A stretch of DNA of 64,000 bases from S015-6 sp964384945 (GTDB taxonomy: Bacteria; Desulfobacterota; DSWW01). Positions 49,515 through 58,674 of this stretch are shown piece after piece. Position numbers and translations under genes: made by a program. Position 1 is the stretch's first letter; every line of letters starts with the position of its first letter. The stretch lies in NCBI GenBank assembly GCA_964384945.1, contig CAYLMK010000005.1, positions 62,001-126,000 on the forward strand. The letters run 5' to 3'. Under the pieces are notes generated by a model. That model had not been told where the DNA came from. It did not search any database and saw only the letters and a list, made by a program, of their open reading frames with translations.

Positions 49515-50393
49515 ATGGATCAGTCGGACTTCAGGGATGAGTACCTAAACGCAAACGGTATACGTTTTCACTGTGTCACCGCAGGACAAGGGCCTCTCTG
49601 CTTGTGTCTCCACGGCTTCCCGGAGACCTGGTACTCATGGAGGAATCAGATCCCCCTTCTTGCACGATCGTTCAAGGTCGTGGTGCCCGAGATGCGCGGT
49701 TACGGCGAGACCGAGGCACCCGGGGAGGTCGAGGCCTACCGGCTTCCCATCCTGATCGAGGACGTCCGAGGTCTGATCGAGGCCTTCGGGGAGAGCCGGG
49801 CGACGATCGTATCCCACGACTGGGGTGGAATCGTGGCACTTCACTATTCCCAGGCACACCCCGGGACGGTCGTGAAACTCGTCGTGATGAACGCACCCCA
49901 CCTAGCGGACTACGTGGACCTTCTTTACAATAAGAAAAGCATACGACAGATTGCCAAGTCGTGGTACGTCCTGATGAACCAGATCCCCGGCTTCACCGAG
50001 GCCTTGCTGGAGGCAGGGGATTACACGGTCTTCGAATGGCTCGTCAAGCGCTATGCGGTCCGCAAGGAGGTGCTCACCCCCGAAGTCATGAAACGTTGGA
50101 AGGATTACCTGCGAAGATCCGGCCTTCGCGGTGGGGTAAATTACTACCGGGCCACAAGGTGGGCCGTTTCGGAAATCCGAGCCGGCCGCCTGTCCCCCGG
50201 GTCCATCACGGCGCCGGTCAAGGTCATCTGGGGAGAGGTGGACAGGGCCCTCGAGAGGGAACTGGGGCACGCAATCGAGCGCCACACGAACGGAGGCTTC
50301 GAATTCCACCTGGTCAAGGGTTCCGGCCACTGGGTCCAGCAGGAAGCGGCCGCGGAGGTGAATGAAGAGATCGCGCGGTTTCTGGGTTTGTAG
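49515..50393 (+). CDS. Alpha/beta-hydrolase, epoxide-hydrolase/haloalkane-dehalogenase-like
   Basis: The 292-residue protein has oxyanion motif LHGFPETWYSWR near residue 38 and nucleophile elbow VSHDWGGIVALH near 100, whose Asp is the nucleophile of epoxide hydrolases and dehalogenases. VKVIWGEVDRALE supplies the acid near 235, and GSGHWVQQE supplies the catalytic His near 267. MRGYGETEAP is the conserved loop. The start at 49515 follows GGGAGGGG. The following membrane protein gene begins 51 bp on and may be co-transcribed. Confidence 0.88.
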   Translation: MDQSDFRDEYLNANGIRFHCVTAGQGPLCLCLHGFPETWYSWRNQIPLLARSFKVVVPEMRGYGETEAPGEVEAYRLPILIEDVRGLIEAFGESRATIVSHDWGGIVALHYSQAHPGTVVKLVVMNAPHLADYVDLLYNKKSIRQIAKSWYVLMNQIPGFTEALLEAGDYTVFEWLVKRYAVRKEVLTPEVMKRWKDYLRRSGLRGGVNYYRATRWAVSEIRAGRLSPGSITAPVKVIWGEVDRALERELGHAIERHTNGGFEFHLVKGSGHWVQQEAAAEVNEEIARFLGL

Positions 50394-50444
50394 TTCATTC
50401 GGTCGATCGACCCCGCTCCGGCCGCGGCCAAAAGGGGGAACGTG

Positions 50445-51122
50445 ATGAGACGGAACAAGTTTGGATTCGAGATCGGCCTGGGGATCCTTTGCATTGCACT
50501 CTACGGTATCTTCTCTTTCTGGTATGGCGGTTCGGGCGGGGGTAAGCTCTCTCGGGAAGAGGTTGACGCCTACCTATCGAAATTGGAGACAGATGCGGGT
50601 ATTCCGGAGGAAGTGAAGAACGACTCGTTGGAGCGACTGCGCGCATGGGGTGAGGCGGATGACGGCGGGCCGGTGTACATGCTGAATCTGATGCGTGCCC
50701 GCGAACAACCCTATCTGTTCCCGGGTACGCCAGCGGATTTCCGCGGTACGGCCGAAGAGGCGAACCGGATCTATGAAGATCACGCCATGCCGTTATTGGT
50801 CAAGCGCGGCGGCATTCCGGCGGTGTGGGGCAATGCCCAGGGGAAGAATGTGATCGGCGGCGGGCCGGGACTGGATGAATGGTCCCGGCTGGGTTTCATC
50901 CGTTACCCGAAACGTCGCGCCTTCTTCGAGCTGCTCACGGACCCGGAATATGTGAAGATCGGGCATTTCAAGTTCATGGGCATGGAATTTATCCTCGTAC
51001 CCACATCGGCGGAAATGGCGATCCCGGACCTGCGGCCGATTGTTGGAGGGGCGCTCGCGATCCTCTTCCTCGGCCTCGGATGGTTCCGCTCGGTCATGCG
51101 CGCTCACGGCGCGGATTCCTGA
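50445..51122 (+). CDS. Membrane-anchored DUF1330-like protein
   Basis: The 225-residue protein has a hydrophobic N-terminal segment (FEIGLGILCIALYGIFSFWY) and a C-terminal one (PIVGGALAILFLGLGWFRSV). Between them lies a ferredoxin-like domain with GGPVYMLNLMRAREQPYLF and FIRYPKRRAFFELLTDPEY, as in DUF1330/ABM proteins. Function is unknown. AAAGGGGG precedes the GTG-ATG start. Its last 19 bases overlap the convergent MFS gene. Confidence 0.75.
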   Translation: MRRNKFGFEIGLGILCIALYGIFSFWYGGSGGGKLSREEVDAYLSKLETDAGIPEEVKNDSLERLRAWGEADDGGPVYMLNLMRAREQPYLFPGTPADFRGTAEEANRIYEDHAMPLLVKRGGIPAVWGNAQGKNVIGGGPGLDEWSRLGFIRYPKRRAFFELLTDPEYVKIGHFKFMGMEFILVPTSAEMAIPDLRPIVGGALAILFLGLGWFRSVMRAHGADS

Positions 51123-52357
51123 ACGGCAGGGCGGGCCTCCGCTCGACCGCCGGCCCCGTTTGCTCTGCCTTCCTTCACGAAAAAGAGGAGTACCGAAGCG
51201 GCCGCGGTCAGCCCGATCGACACGTAGAGAGGCACGAAGACCCCCACCCTGTCCCAGAGAAGCCCGGCGAGCAGCGAAGAAGGCAGGGCACAAAGGCCTA
51301 CGACCATCTGAAACCCTCCGAGCGTGCTGGCCCGGTAGGCCTCGGGGGAGAGCTCGGAAACGAAGGCCCTTTGCACCGGCTCGATCGCGCCTTTGTGCAG
51401 CCCGTAGAAAACGAATGCCGCGGCCACGGCCTCGCGGCTTCGGAAGAAGGCCAGGCAGAGGCAGACCAGCCCCCAGAAGACGAACGAGGCCATGAGCACC
51501 GCCCGCCGGCCCAACTTGTCCGCCAGTCTGCCGAAGGGAAGCGAGGCCAGGGCGGCGACCGCCGTGAAAAGGAGGTAGAGCACGGGGAGGGACCCCGCCC
51601 GGTAGCCCCGTTCGCTCGCGTAGAGGAGAAGAAACGAGTAGCTGAAGGACCCGAGGGCGAAGACCGCACTCAGGAAGAGGAACAACCTCAGGTTACGATC
51701 CAGCGCCGAGAGGGAAATCCCCCGGTAGAGCCGCGTTTCGGCGGGCTTGCCCTCCCGGATCATGAGAAATACCAGAATTGCGCCGACCCCGGAAGGCAGC
51801 GCCGCCAGCAGAAAGAGGGACCGATACCCCAGGGCACCGACCAGCGCGATACAAACAAGGATACCGCAGACCGCCCCGAGGTTGTCCATGGCCCGCAGCA
51901 CCCCGAAGTGCGCGCCCCGGTTCTGGCCGTTGGATACGTCCGCGACCATCGCGTCCCTGGGCGCGCCACGCATCTTTCCGGACCGGTCCAGTACCCGGAA
52001 GGGGATCACCTGCTGCCAGGTTGCGGACAGGGCGTACCCGACCCTGGACCCGGAGGCGAACAGGTAGCCAAGCCAGACGAAGACCTTGCGCCTTCGAAGC
52101 CGGTCGGACGCGTAGCCGGATGTCGCCTGCGAGAGGGAAACGAGCGCGTCTCCCAGGCCGTCCAGCAACCCGAGAACGGACATGCTGGCGCCGAGCCCGG
52201 CCGTAATGAACACGGGCCAGATCGGATAGATCATGTCCGAGCCCAGATCGTTCAGGAAGGAGGCCAGGGCGAATACGGCGATCGTTCTCTTGGTCTGTTT
52301 TCGGTCCAAGGGAGATCCCGGGCGGAGGGGACGACGGGATTCGGATATGCCCGCCAA
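51104..52357 (-). CDS. Major facilitator superfamily transporter
   Basis: The 417-residue protein has 12 predicted helices and the MFS motif between helices 2 and 3 (SGYASDRLRRRKVFVWLGYL) and again in the second half (LPFGRLADKLGRRAVLMAS). DRSGKMRGAPRDAMVADVS near residue 120 resembles the group of MFS proteins often called permeases of unknown substrate. The start is read as TTG at 52357 with no clear ribosome site; a TTG 17 codons later (LDRKQTKR) is an alternative. Confidence 0.82.
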   Translation of the reverse strand: MAGISESRRPLRPGSPLDRKQTKRTIAVFALASFLNDLGSDMIYPIWPVFITAGLGASMSVLGLLDGLGDALVSLSQATSGYASDRLRRRKVFVWLGYLFASGSRVGYALSATWQQVIPFRVLDRSGKMRGAPRDAMVADVSNGQNRGAHFGVLRAMDNLGAVCGILVCIALVGALGYRSLFLLAALPSGVGAILVFLMIREGKPAETRLYRGISLSALDRNLRLFLFLSAVFALGSFSYSFLLLYASERGYRAGSLPVLYLLFTAVAALASLPFGRLADKLGRRAVLMASFVFWGLVCLCLAFFRSREAVAAAFVFYGLHKGAIEPVQRAFVSELSPEAYRASTLGGFQMVVGLCALPSSLLAGLLWDRVGVFVPLYVSIGLTAAASVLLFFVKEGRANGAGGRAEARPAVQESAP

Positions 52358-52444
52358 GAGATGCGAACCGCTCAGCCGATGAATTTGTCCGATGGATCAC
52401 TGCATTCGTATCGGATGTGCGGGCAGAAAACCACGCCCCACTGC

Positions 52445-52552
52445 CCTGTGCAGATTTGCACAGGAGCGGTTTCCTGTCAACGAAGATGATCTGTACCATC
52501 CAGTCTCCTCTCCGAGACCGCCTTTCGACCGCAATCGCGGTAGAAAGCGGTC
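52445..52552. other. Two inverted repeats between the MFS and beta-barrel genes
   Basis: CCTGTGC-AGATTT-GCACAGG (52445-52464) is a perfect 7-bp dyad suitable as an operator. GACCGCCTTTCGACCGC faces GCGGTAGAAAGCGGTC (52516-52552) with one bulge, a strong hairpin without a T run. The 255 bp around them contain no gene. They lie upstream of the MFS gene and downstream of the barrel operon. Confidence 0.6.
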
Positions 52553-52612
52553 GCCGGATCGGCGGCGTGTCATCACCCATGCGGGATCGCCGGGGCAGGG
52601 AATCGTGGCGGG

Positions 52613-53911
52613 CTACCAGGCGAGGGAAACCGAGGCGAAGATGCGGTCCTCCTCGGTGTCGTACCAGTCGTCGTTCGATCGGTTCCAGAGGTGCACGTAA
52701 CCCAGGTCCGCGGACACCCCGGTCGGGAAGGCCCATTCGAAACTGCGGGAGAACTCGCCCCGCACTTCGAGTTCGTAACGTTCGTCCCGCCGTTCTTCCC
52801 CTGCCGGATCCTTCGGGGCTCCTTGGAGGTCCAGCGCCTCTCTGCCGACGTACCGTCGCTCCTCGATCAGGCCCCTGGCGACCATGCGCACGCTTCGCGG
52901 CAGGAGCAGGGAGAACTGCACAAGCCCGCCCGGCCCCTCGTACCCGTAATGATCGTCGAGGAAGTCCCTGTCCAGGCCGGGGATCGTTCCCTCGGCGAAC
53001 CGGGGCGGGTCCAGGAAATTGGTCCGGTACGTGCCCTCGGCGAAGATGCCTGCCCGGGAGCCCAGGGCCTGGGCAGCCCTGGCTGCGAACAGGATCTGCC
53101 CGGCCGATTGGGATGACCGGTTTCCTGTGATCGTCGTGCCGGGCGGCGGCTCCTCCTCCGAACCCTGCCACCTCACACGCCCCCGACCGCTGCCGCCGGG
53201 CTGCCCCGGTCCGCTGCCGGGGCCTCCGCCACCGCCCCCCGGCCCCGGTGAATCCCCGGGCCCGGCCGCAGCGGCGGCCAGGAGTATGCCGGAGTCCCCC
53301 TGGCCGCCCGGCGTACCGGCAGCCGGTTCCTCGGGCACAGACTCCAGGTATCTTCTGAAATAGAGGGTGCCTCCCAGGCGGAGCGTGGTCTTCGTTCGAA
53401 AGGACTTGTTCGCGATAAGGTTACCGATCGACTCGACATAATCCAGACCGTCCAAATCGGGGTAGGTTCCCCAGTAGCCCTGGATGCCTGGAATGATCAG
53501 CGTCTTCTTCAGCGGCCGCCAGTTCAGGTCCAGGCGGCCTCCGACCCGGTGGTGGTCCAGGTTGTTCGTATCGGACACGTGGAGGGTCCCGCCGTATCCG
53601 ATCTCCGCCTCCAGCTCGTGGGCCTCGCCGACCTGGGCCTGGTAGAGTGCCGATGCCCTCTGCCAGAGGGCGTTCAGTTCGCTGTTGTCGTAGTACAGGT
53701 AACCGTTCAACCTGTACAGCATTCCGAAATCCTCTCCAAGGTCGGCCCGCACATGCCCGAAGGGCATGGCGACAAAGTCTTCCAGCGAGGAGGCGGTCAG
53801 GTAGAGATTCTCGGTCCACGTGCCCTCCAGGCCGACCTCCCCCTCTACGGCCGCCCACGACCCGCCCGGGAAGAGCGCGAGGAGGAGTGCACAGAACAGG
53901 CAGGCCTTCAA
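52613..53911 (-). CDS. Outer-membrane beta-barrel protein with a Gly/Pro-rich insert
   Basis: The 432-residue protein starts (TTG) KACLFCALLLALFPGGSWA, a signal peptide. It then shows alternating aromatic beta-strands (WTENLYLTASSLEDFV; HVRADLGEDFGMLYRLNGYL; LEAEIGYGGTLHVS) and ends IFASVSLAW, with a terminal aromatic as in barrels. A low-complexity insert of Gly, Pro and Ser near residues 215-260 probably forms an external loop. GGAGGTGA precedes the TTG. It follows a small secreted protein by four bases in a sigma-54-driven operon. Its role, transport or biofilm matrix, is unknown. Confidence 0.75.
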   Translation of the reverse strand: MKACLFCALLLALFPGGSWAAVEGEVGLEGTWTENLYLTASSLEDFVAMPFGHVRADLGEDFGMLYRLNGYLYYDNSELNALWQRASALYQAQVGEAHELEAEIGYGGTLHVSDTNNLDHHRVGGRLDLNWRPLKKTLIIPGIQGYWGTYPDLDGLDYVESIGNLIANKSFRTKTTLRLGGTLYFRRYLESVPEEPAAGTPGGQGDSGILLAAAAAGPGDSPGPGGGGGGPGSGPGQPGGSGRGRVRWQGSEEEPPPGTTITGNRSSQSAGQILFAARAAQALGSRAGIFAEGTYRTNFLDPPRFAEGTIPGLDRDFLDDHYGYEGPGGLVQFSLLLPRSVRMVARGLIEERRYVGREALDLQGAPKDPAGEERRDERYELEVRGEFSRSFEWAFPTGVSADLGYVHLWNRSNDDWYDTEEDRIFASVSLAW

Positions 53912-53915
53912 GCCG

Positions 53916-54305
53916 TCACCTCCCGCCCCTGCCCGGACCGGCGCCCGGACCGCCGCCGCCCGGCCCCTGGCGTCCCACGGACCCTCCGTCCGCCTCCTCC
54001 GGGCCGACTCCACCCCTCTGGTCGTCCTGACCCCTGTGCCGGCCTCGCTTCCGGTGCCGTTCCATCTGCCTATCGTCCAATCCGTCCCCATCCTCGTCCA
54101 CGAAACGGTCCCCTTCCGCATTGCTTCCCATGTCCACGTAGCCCGTGTCGCTCCGGGCCTCGAGAAGATCAGGCTCGTCGATCGTGAACGGCGGGCCCTT
54201 CGGAGATATCGTCCGGGCGCTCGCGTCTGCGGGCCGCAGACAAACCACGAGCCCCCAGAGCAAGACGGGGATCACGGCGTTCCGGGAATTGCACGGCCTC
54301 TTCAT
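53916..54305 (-). CDS. Secreted protein with an acidic calcium-loop-like motif
   Basis: The 129-residue protein has a signal peptide (MKRPCNSRNAVIPVLLWGLV ... ADASA) and an acidic loop FVDEDGDGLDD near residue 62, resembling EF-hand/dockerin calcium loops. It is followed by a very basic, then Gly-rich tail. GGAGG is eight bases upstream. It is the second gene of the operon, and the loop is shared with the upstream gene, so the two may be divergent relatives. Confidence 0.65.
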   Translation of the reverse strand: MKRPCNSRNAVIPVLLWGLVVCLRPADASARTISPKGPPFTIDEPDLLEARSDTGYVDMGSNAEGDRFVDEDGDGLDDRQMERHRKRGRHRGQDDQRGGVGPEEADGGSVGRQGPGGGGPGAGPGRGGR

Positions 54306-54393
54306 GGTTTTCCTCCCGGGGCGGGGGCCGGGACGGTTCGGGGCCCGGGGCCGCCGAACCGTCCTTGTCGCCCGCATGCTCATCCCCATCCCT

Positions 54394-54861
54394 TCAACGG
54401 CCCGCCCGAGCCCCTTTGCCTCCGCGGGACGAAGACGTTTCGGATCGGCTTCCGCCTTCGGTCATCTGCTTCCCGTACTTGTTTCCGGTCCCGTCCCTCT
54501 TGTTCTTAACCCACTCCTCATCTTGACAGTTCGGAATCCCGTCTCCGTCATGGTCCGGGGCGAGATCGTTGATCCCGTCTCCGTTCTCATCGACGAAGCC
54601 GCGTCCCCGGGCGTACGGGGCATCTGCCCCCATGTCCCCGTAGCGGTGCTGTTCCTCGTTCCGGTGGCTCCACGCGTGCCGGTACGTGTATTCCGATTCG
54701 CTCTGCCCGCCCGCGGATTCCGAGGGCGTCCGCTGGAGCGCGGTCCCGGCTCCGGGAGCGCCTTCGCCGGTCTGTCCGGCGGATACGAACCCTTGGGACA
54801 TGGGAATCGCCATGCAGCCCCCGATCGCCAACACGATGAGAATCTTCCGGTAGCCTTTCAT
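54394..54861 (-). CDS. Secreted protein with tandem DxDGDG calcium-binding-like loops
   Basis: The 155-residue protein has an N-terminal signal (MKGYRKILIVLAIGGCMAIP). The middle holds RGFVDENGDGINDLAPDHDG and DGDGIPNCQDEEW near residues 100-130, successive D-x-[DN]-x-D-G loops like dockerin or thrombospondin type 3 repeats. The tail is Ser/Gly/Lys-rich. GGGAGGG lies upstream of the ATG. It is the first gene after the sigma-54 promoter at 54914-54930. Confidence 0.7.
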   Translation of the reverse strand: MKGYRKILIVLAIGGCMAIPMSQGFVSAGQTGEGAPGAGTALQRTPSESAGGQSESEYTYRHAWSHRNEEQHRYGDMGADAPYARGRGFVDENGDGINDLAPDHDGDGIPNCQDEEWVKNKRDGTGNKYGKQMTEGGSRSETSSSRGGKGARAGR

Positions 54862-54913
54862 TTGTTTTCCCTCCCTGTATGCGGTTGCCGGATGCCTTTC
54901 GAATGGGGAGGGG

Positions 54914-54930
54914 AGCAAGGGGTGTGCCAA
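54914..54930 (-). promoter_or_regulatory. Sigma-54 (RpoN) promoter
   Basis: On the minus strand TTGGCACACCCCTTGCT matches the -24/-12 consensus (TGGCAC-N5-TTGC) exactly. The start codon of the first operon gene lies 53 bp downstream of its end. Nearby inverted copies of CCGGAACCGG (about 54938) and CCGGTTCCGG (about 55000) are candidates for regulator-binding sites, the distant one in a position suiting an enhancer. Confidence 0.88.
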
Positions 54931-55080
54931 GGAAAGCCGGAACCGGGGAGATCCTATATTCTCTCAATATATCAACTGGTTTCAGACGGAATCGGCCATC
55001 CGGTTCCGGGCTTTGTGACTCGAACCCGGTAATGCTGCCGGCCTTCTTCGACCATTCCTGCCTGTTCGCCGCGGGCGCCC

Positions 55081-56451
55081 TCATCGGCCGGCCACCCCGT
55101 ATTTGTCCATCTTGTAACGGAGGTTCCGCTCGCTGATTCCCAGTAGCTCGGCGGCCCGGGTGCGAATGCCGCCTGTCTGTTCGAGGGCCCGGATGATCAC
55201 GTTCTTCTCCAGGACCTCCACCATTTCCGCGAGCGTCGCCTTCCCCAGCTCGATTTCAGGGCCGGCCCCCGGGGCGCTGCAGTGCCGGATCGAGGGAGGC
55301 AGATCCTCCCGTTCCACCCGCGTGCCCCGACTCAGGACCACGGCCCTCTCGAGGGCGTTTTCCAGTTCCCGTACGTTTCCGGGGAAGGAATACCTCATCA
55401 TGGAGTCGAGGGCTTCCGGCGACACGCCTTCGATCCGCTTCCTGTTCCTGTCCGCGTGCTTTGCGACGAAGTGTTCGACGAGCAGAGGGATGTCGCTGCG
55501 CCGCTCCCGGAGAGGCGGTATCGCGATGGAGACCACATTGAGCCGAAAATAGAGATCCTGCCGAAACCTTCCCTGTTCGAGCATGCCCTCCAGGTCCTGA
55601 TGGGTAGCCGCAATGATCCTCACATCCACGTGCACGGTCTCGTTGCCTCCCACGCGCTGGAAGGCCTGTTCCTGGATCACGTTGAGCAGCTTGACCTGCA
55701 CGGGCAAGGGAAGGTCTCCCACCTCGTCGATGAAGAGGGTTCCGCCATCCGCCTGCTCGAACCTCCCAATCCGCATGCGGTCCGCCCCGGTGAAGGCTCC
55801 CCTCTCGTGGCCGAACAACTCGCTCTCGAGCACCCCGGGGGACAGGGCCGCGCAGTTGGTCTCGACGAAAGGCCCTTCCCTCCGGTCGCTCGTCAGGTGG
55901 ATCGCGTTCGCCAGCAGCCCCTTGCCGGTGCCGCTCTCGCCCCGAATCAGGACGGTCGCTCGGCTTTTGGCCACGCGGGCGGCCAGGTTCAGCGCCTCCT
56001 GCATCGTGCCGCTTTCGCCGATGATCTGGTCGAACCTGTAGCGCTCCGCCAGACGCTCCCTGAGTTCCAGGTTCTCACGGACCACTGCCTGGTGGGAGAG
56101 TGCCCTCTGCAGCAGCGCCTCGAGCTGCGCGAGGTCGATCGGCTTGACGAGAAAATCCTCCGCACCCTCCTTCATCGCCTCTACGGCGGTCTCCACGGTC
56201 CCGTATGCAGACACGAGGATCACCCCGACGACCGGGTTGATCTCCTTGACCGCCTTCAAGACCTGGACGCCGTCCGTATCCTTCATGCGGTAGTCCGTGA
56301 CCACCACGTCGCAGATCCTCTCGCGGAAGATCTCCACGGCCCGGGCCCCGTCCGGGGCCGTCACCACGTGGTGGCCCTTCTTTCGGAGGAACCCGGCGAT
56401 CATTTCCCGCTGGTTTTCTTCGTCGTCTACGACAAGAACCCTTCCCTTCAT
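55081..56451 (-). CDS. Sigma-54-dependent response regulator, NtrC family
   Basis: The 456-residue protein has three domains. The receiver (residues 1-120) has phospho-acceptor Asp in VVVTDYRMKD (Asp52) and Lys in FLVKPIDL. The AAA+ domain (about 140-370) has Walker A GESGTGKG, the sigma-54 contact loop GAFTGAD and Walker B GGTLFIDEVGDLP. The Fis-type HTH (RTRAAELLGISERNLRYKM) is at the end. It overlaps the kinase stop by four bases (ATGA). The perfect sigma-54 promoter 150 bp downstream is the obvious target. Confidence 0.95.
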   Translation of the reverse strand: MKGRVLVVDDEENQREMIAGFLRKKGHHVVTAPDGARAVEIFRERICDVVVTDYRMKDTDGVQVLKAVKEINPVVGVILVSAYGTVETAVEAMKEGAEDFLVKPIDLAQLEALLQRALSHQAVVRENLELRERLAERYRFDQIIGESGTMQEALNLAARVAKSRATVLIRGESGTGKGLLANAIHLTSDRREGPFVETNCAALSPGVLESELFGHERGAFTGADRMRIGRFEQADGGTLFIDEVGDLPLPVQVKLLNVIQEQAFQRVGGNETVHVDVRIIAATHQDLEGMLEQGRFRQDLYFRLNVVSIAIPPLRERRSDIPLLVEHFVAKHADRNRKRIEGVSPEALDSMMRYSFPGNVRELENALERAVVLSRGTRVEREDLPPSIRHCSAPGAGPEIELGKATLAEMVEVLEKNVIIRALEQTGGIRTRAAELLGISERNLRYKMDKYGVAGR

Positions 56452-58454
56452 GCGTCCGGCCCTCCCTGGGGAATGCGCACCGTTGCCCGGGTGCCTTCCC
56501 CCTTGCGGCTCTCGATGCCCAGGAATCCTCCGTGCCGCTCGACAATCTTCTGGCTGATCGCGAGGCCCAGGCCCGTCCCTTTTTCCTTGGTCGTGAAATG
56601 CAGATCAAAGGCCTGCTCGAGCTCGGCCGGGGTCATTCCGCATCCCTGGTCTTCCACGAGGATGCATACCCATCCGTCCTGCCGCAACGCGGAGATCTTC
56701 ACCTCACCCCCGCCCCCCATGGACTCGATCGCGTTCGAGACGAGGTTCAGGAGCACCTGCCTCATCTGTTTCACATCCATCACGGCCGTCAAGCCGTCAG
56801 GCGCTTCCGAGGAGAGTAAAATCCCCTTTCCGGCGGCCGGACCCGCCTGCTGGGTCATCACGGATTCGATGAGCGCGCCCACATCCTCCTCCCTCAAGGC
56901 GATCTTGGGCTCGCTTGCGAATCGAAGAAACTGGGTGATGATCCCGTCCAGGCGGGCGATCTCCGAACCGATGACGTCCAGGAAGCGGAGGTATTCCTCC
57001 CTGCCCGCTTGCGGCTCGAATTCCGCGCGGAGACGCTGCGCGGTCATTCCAATAGCGTTCAACGGGTTGCGCACCTCGTGGGCGACCGCTGCGGCGAGCC
57101 GGCCCAGGGCCGTGATCTTCTCCGCCCTCTGAATCTGCTCCCTCAGACGCCGCTCCTCCGTCACGTCCCGCAGGATGACCACCGCGTACGGATCCTCCTC
57201 CCCGGGCACCGTCACCTTGGAGGCCGACAGGGTCAGGAAGCGCAGCCTTCCATCCATGCCCCGGATCTCGAGACCCTGCGCCGCGGGCGCGCCCCCTCGA
57301 AGGGTCTCCCGGACCAGGGGGTCGATCCCCTCCGGCACCAGTTCGATCCGCTCCCCGAACATGCTTTTCGATACATCGTTTGCCAGGGCCACCCTGCCGT
57401 CCTCGGCAACGACGAGCACGCCGTCCGCCATCCCGGAGAGCACGCTCCCGGAGAAGGTGGCCACCTCATCACGCGCCCGGACCGCGAGATTCATGTTCTG
57501 ATAAATCACCACCGCATTCAGGGCGATCACCCCGAGCAGGGAAAGGACAGCGATTGTGATCAGCATGCGCTGCAGGGACTTCCTCTCCAGGGCGCGGATC
57601 TCGTGCAGGTCAAAGGCGAGTCGAAGGAGCCCCAGCTTCTCTCCGTCGGGCGCGACCGTCCTGACCACCTCGAAAACGTCTTGCCCCTCGAAAGGCACCA
57701 TCCGGGTGGCCTCTCCCCCCTCTTTCCACAGGGAGGCGAGAAAAGGATCGTCGAGGATCCGTCTGGCCCCTGAGATGTTGGGCGTGGCGGTCAGAATCCC
57801 CCCTTCGTCCTGGATCATCACGTAGCTGACCCCGTGAACCCTGCCCACGTCCCGGACCCAGCGGCCCAGGCCGAGCGTCTTGCGAAGTTCGAGGAGGACC
57901 GAGGCGTCCACGCTGCACAGGACGATCCCGCCTTCGCTCCTTCTGGCCGCGGCAGCGAAGCGGGCCTTTCCGTCCGTGGAGCGGTAGTGCAGGCCCGGGA
58001 CCGATTCGCGTTCCTCTCCGGAGAAGAGGCCCGGAAAGAGTTCACGGTAGTCCGGTGGGGCCCGGTCCGGAAAGGACTCGTCGGGCCGGCTCGAGGCCTG
58101 TACACGGCCGTCCGCCCCCACGAGGTGGATGGCCTCGATGTCGTTCTCCAGGGCGACCCCGGCGAGGATTTCGGCGCCCGGTCTGCCTCCCTGTTCCATT
58201 CTCGCCACGGTCCTGGCCACGGTGAGAAGCCTGGTTTCAAGGTTCCACTCGGCCTCATCCATGGCGCGCAGGGCGAAAACGGCCCCCTGCTCAAGCTGGC
58301 CGGCCGCGATCTTTCCCTTCTCCGCGATCAGATGGAGCATCGTCCGGCGGGCGTTGCGCACCTCGAACAGGGCGACCGCCACCATGAAGACAGCGAGGAT
58401 CCCGCCGATCACGGCCAGATAGCCGGGCCGGATATACCAGAGATGCCTGCTCAC
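56448..58454 (-). CDS. Membrane sensor histidine kinase with extracytoplasmic sensor and PAS domain
   Basis: The 668-residue protein has a first membrane helix near residue 10-30 (YLAVIGGILAVFMVAVALF), an extracytoplasmic region of about 270 residues, a second helix (MLITIAVLSLLGVIALNAVV), a PAS domain (SGMADGVLVVAEDGRVALAN), and a kinase core. The core has H-box AAAVAHEVRNPLNAIGM, N-box LLNLVSNAIESM and G-boxes DQGCGMTP and GTGLGLAISQKIVERHGG. GTG at 58454 is chosen as start, with GATGGGGG upstream. It is the cognate kinase of the NtrC-type regulator. The sensed signal is unknown. Confidence 0.92.
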   Translation of the reverse strand: MSRHLWYIRPGYLAVIGGILAVFMVAVALFEVRNARRTMLHLIAEKGKIAAGQLEQGAVFALRAMDEAEWNLETRLLTVARTVARMEQGGRPGAEILAGVALENDIEAIHLVGADGRVQASSRPDESFPDRAPPDYRELFPGLFSGEERESVPGLHYRSTDGKARFAAAARRSEGGIVLCSVDASVLLELRKTLGLGRWVRDVGRVHGVSYVMIQDEGGILTATPNISGARRILDDPFLASLWKEGGEATRMVPFEGQDVFEVVRTVAPDGEKLGLLRLAFDLHEIRALERKSLQRMLITIAVLSLLGVIALNAVVIYQNMNLAVRARDEVATFSGSVLSGMADGVLVVAEDGRVALANDVSKSMFGERIELVPEGIDPLVRETLRGGAPAAQGLEIRGMDGRLRFLTLSASKVTVPGEEDPYAVVILRDVTEERRLREQIQRAEKITALGRLAAAVAHEVRNPLNAIGMTAQRLRAEFEPQAGREEYLRFLDVIGSEIARLDGIITQFLRFASEPKIALREEDVGALIESVMTQQAGPAAGKGILLSSEAPDGLTAVMDVKQMRQVLLNLVSNAIESMGGGGEVKISALRQDGWVCILVEDQGCGMTPAELEQAFDLHFTTKEKGTGLGLAISQKIVERHGGFLGIESRKGEGTRATVRIPQGGPDA

Positions 58455-58674
58455 CCGGCCCCCATCCGTGCAAGGCAAGACGGATCGTTTTCGATTCCCA
58501 TGTTCTTGATTTCTACACGACCCGGGGGCGAAGGACAAGACAGCGAACGGGGGCGAACACGCGAGCCCCGCAGCAGCATCTCCGAGCCCCGCCTCGACCC
58601 CCGAAAGAGAAGAGGCGGGTCGAACATGAACCCGCCTCCCATTCGAACGGAAGACCTTGCAGTATTCAAGGATG

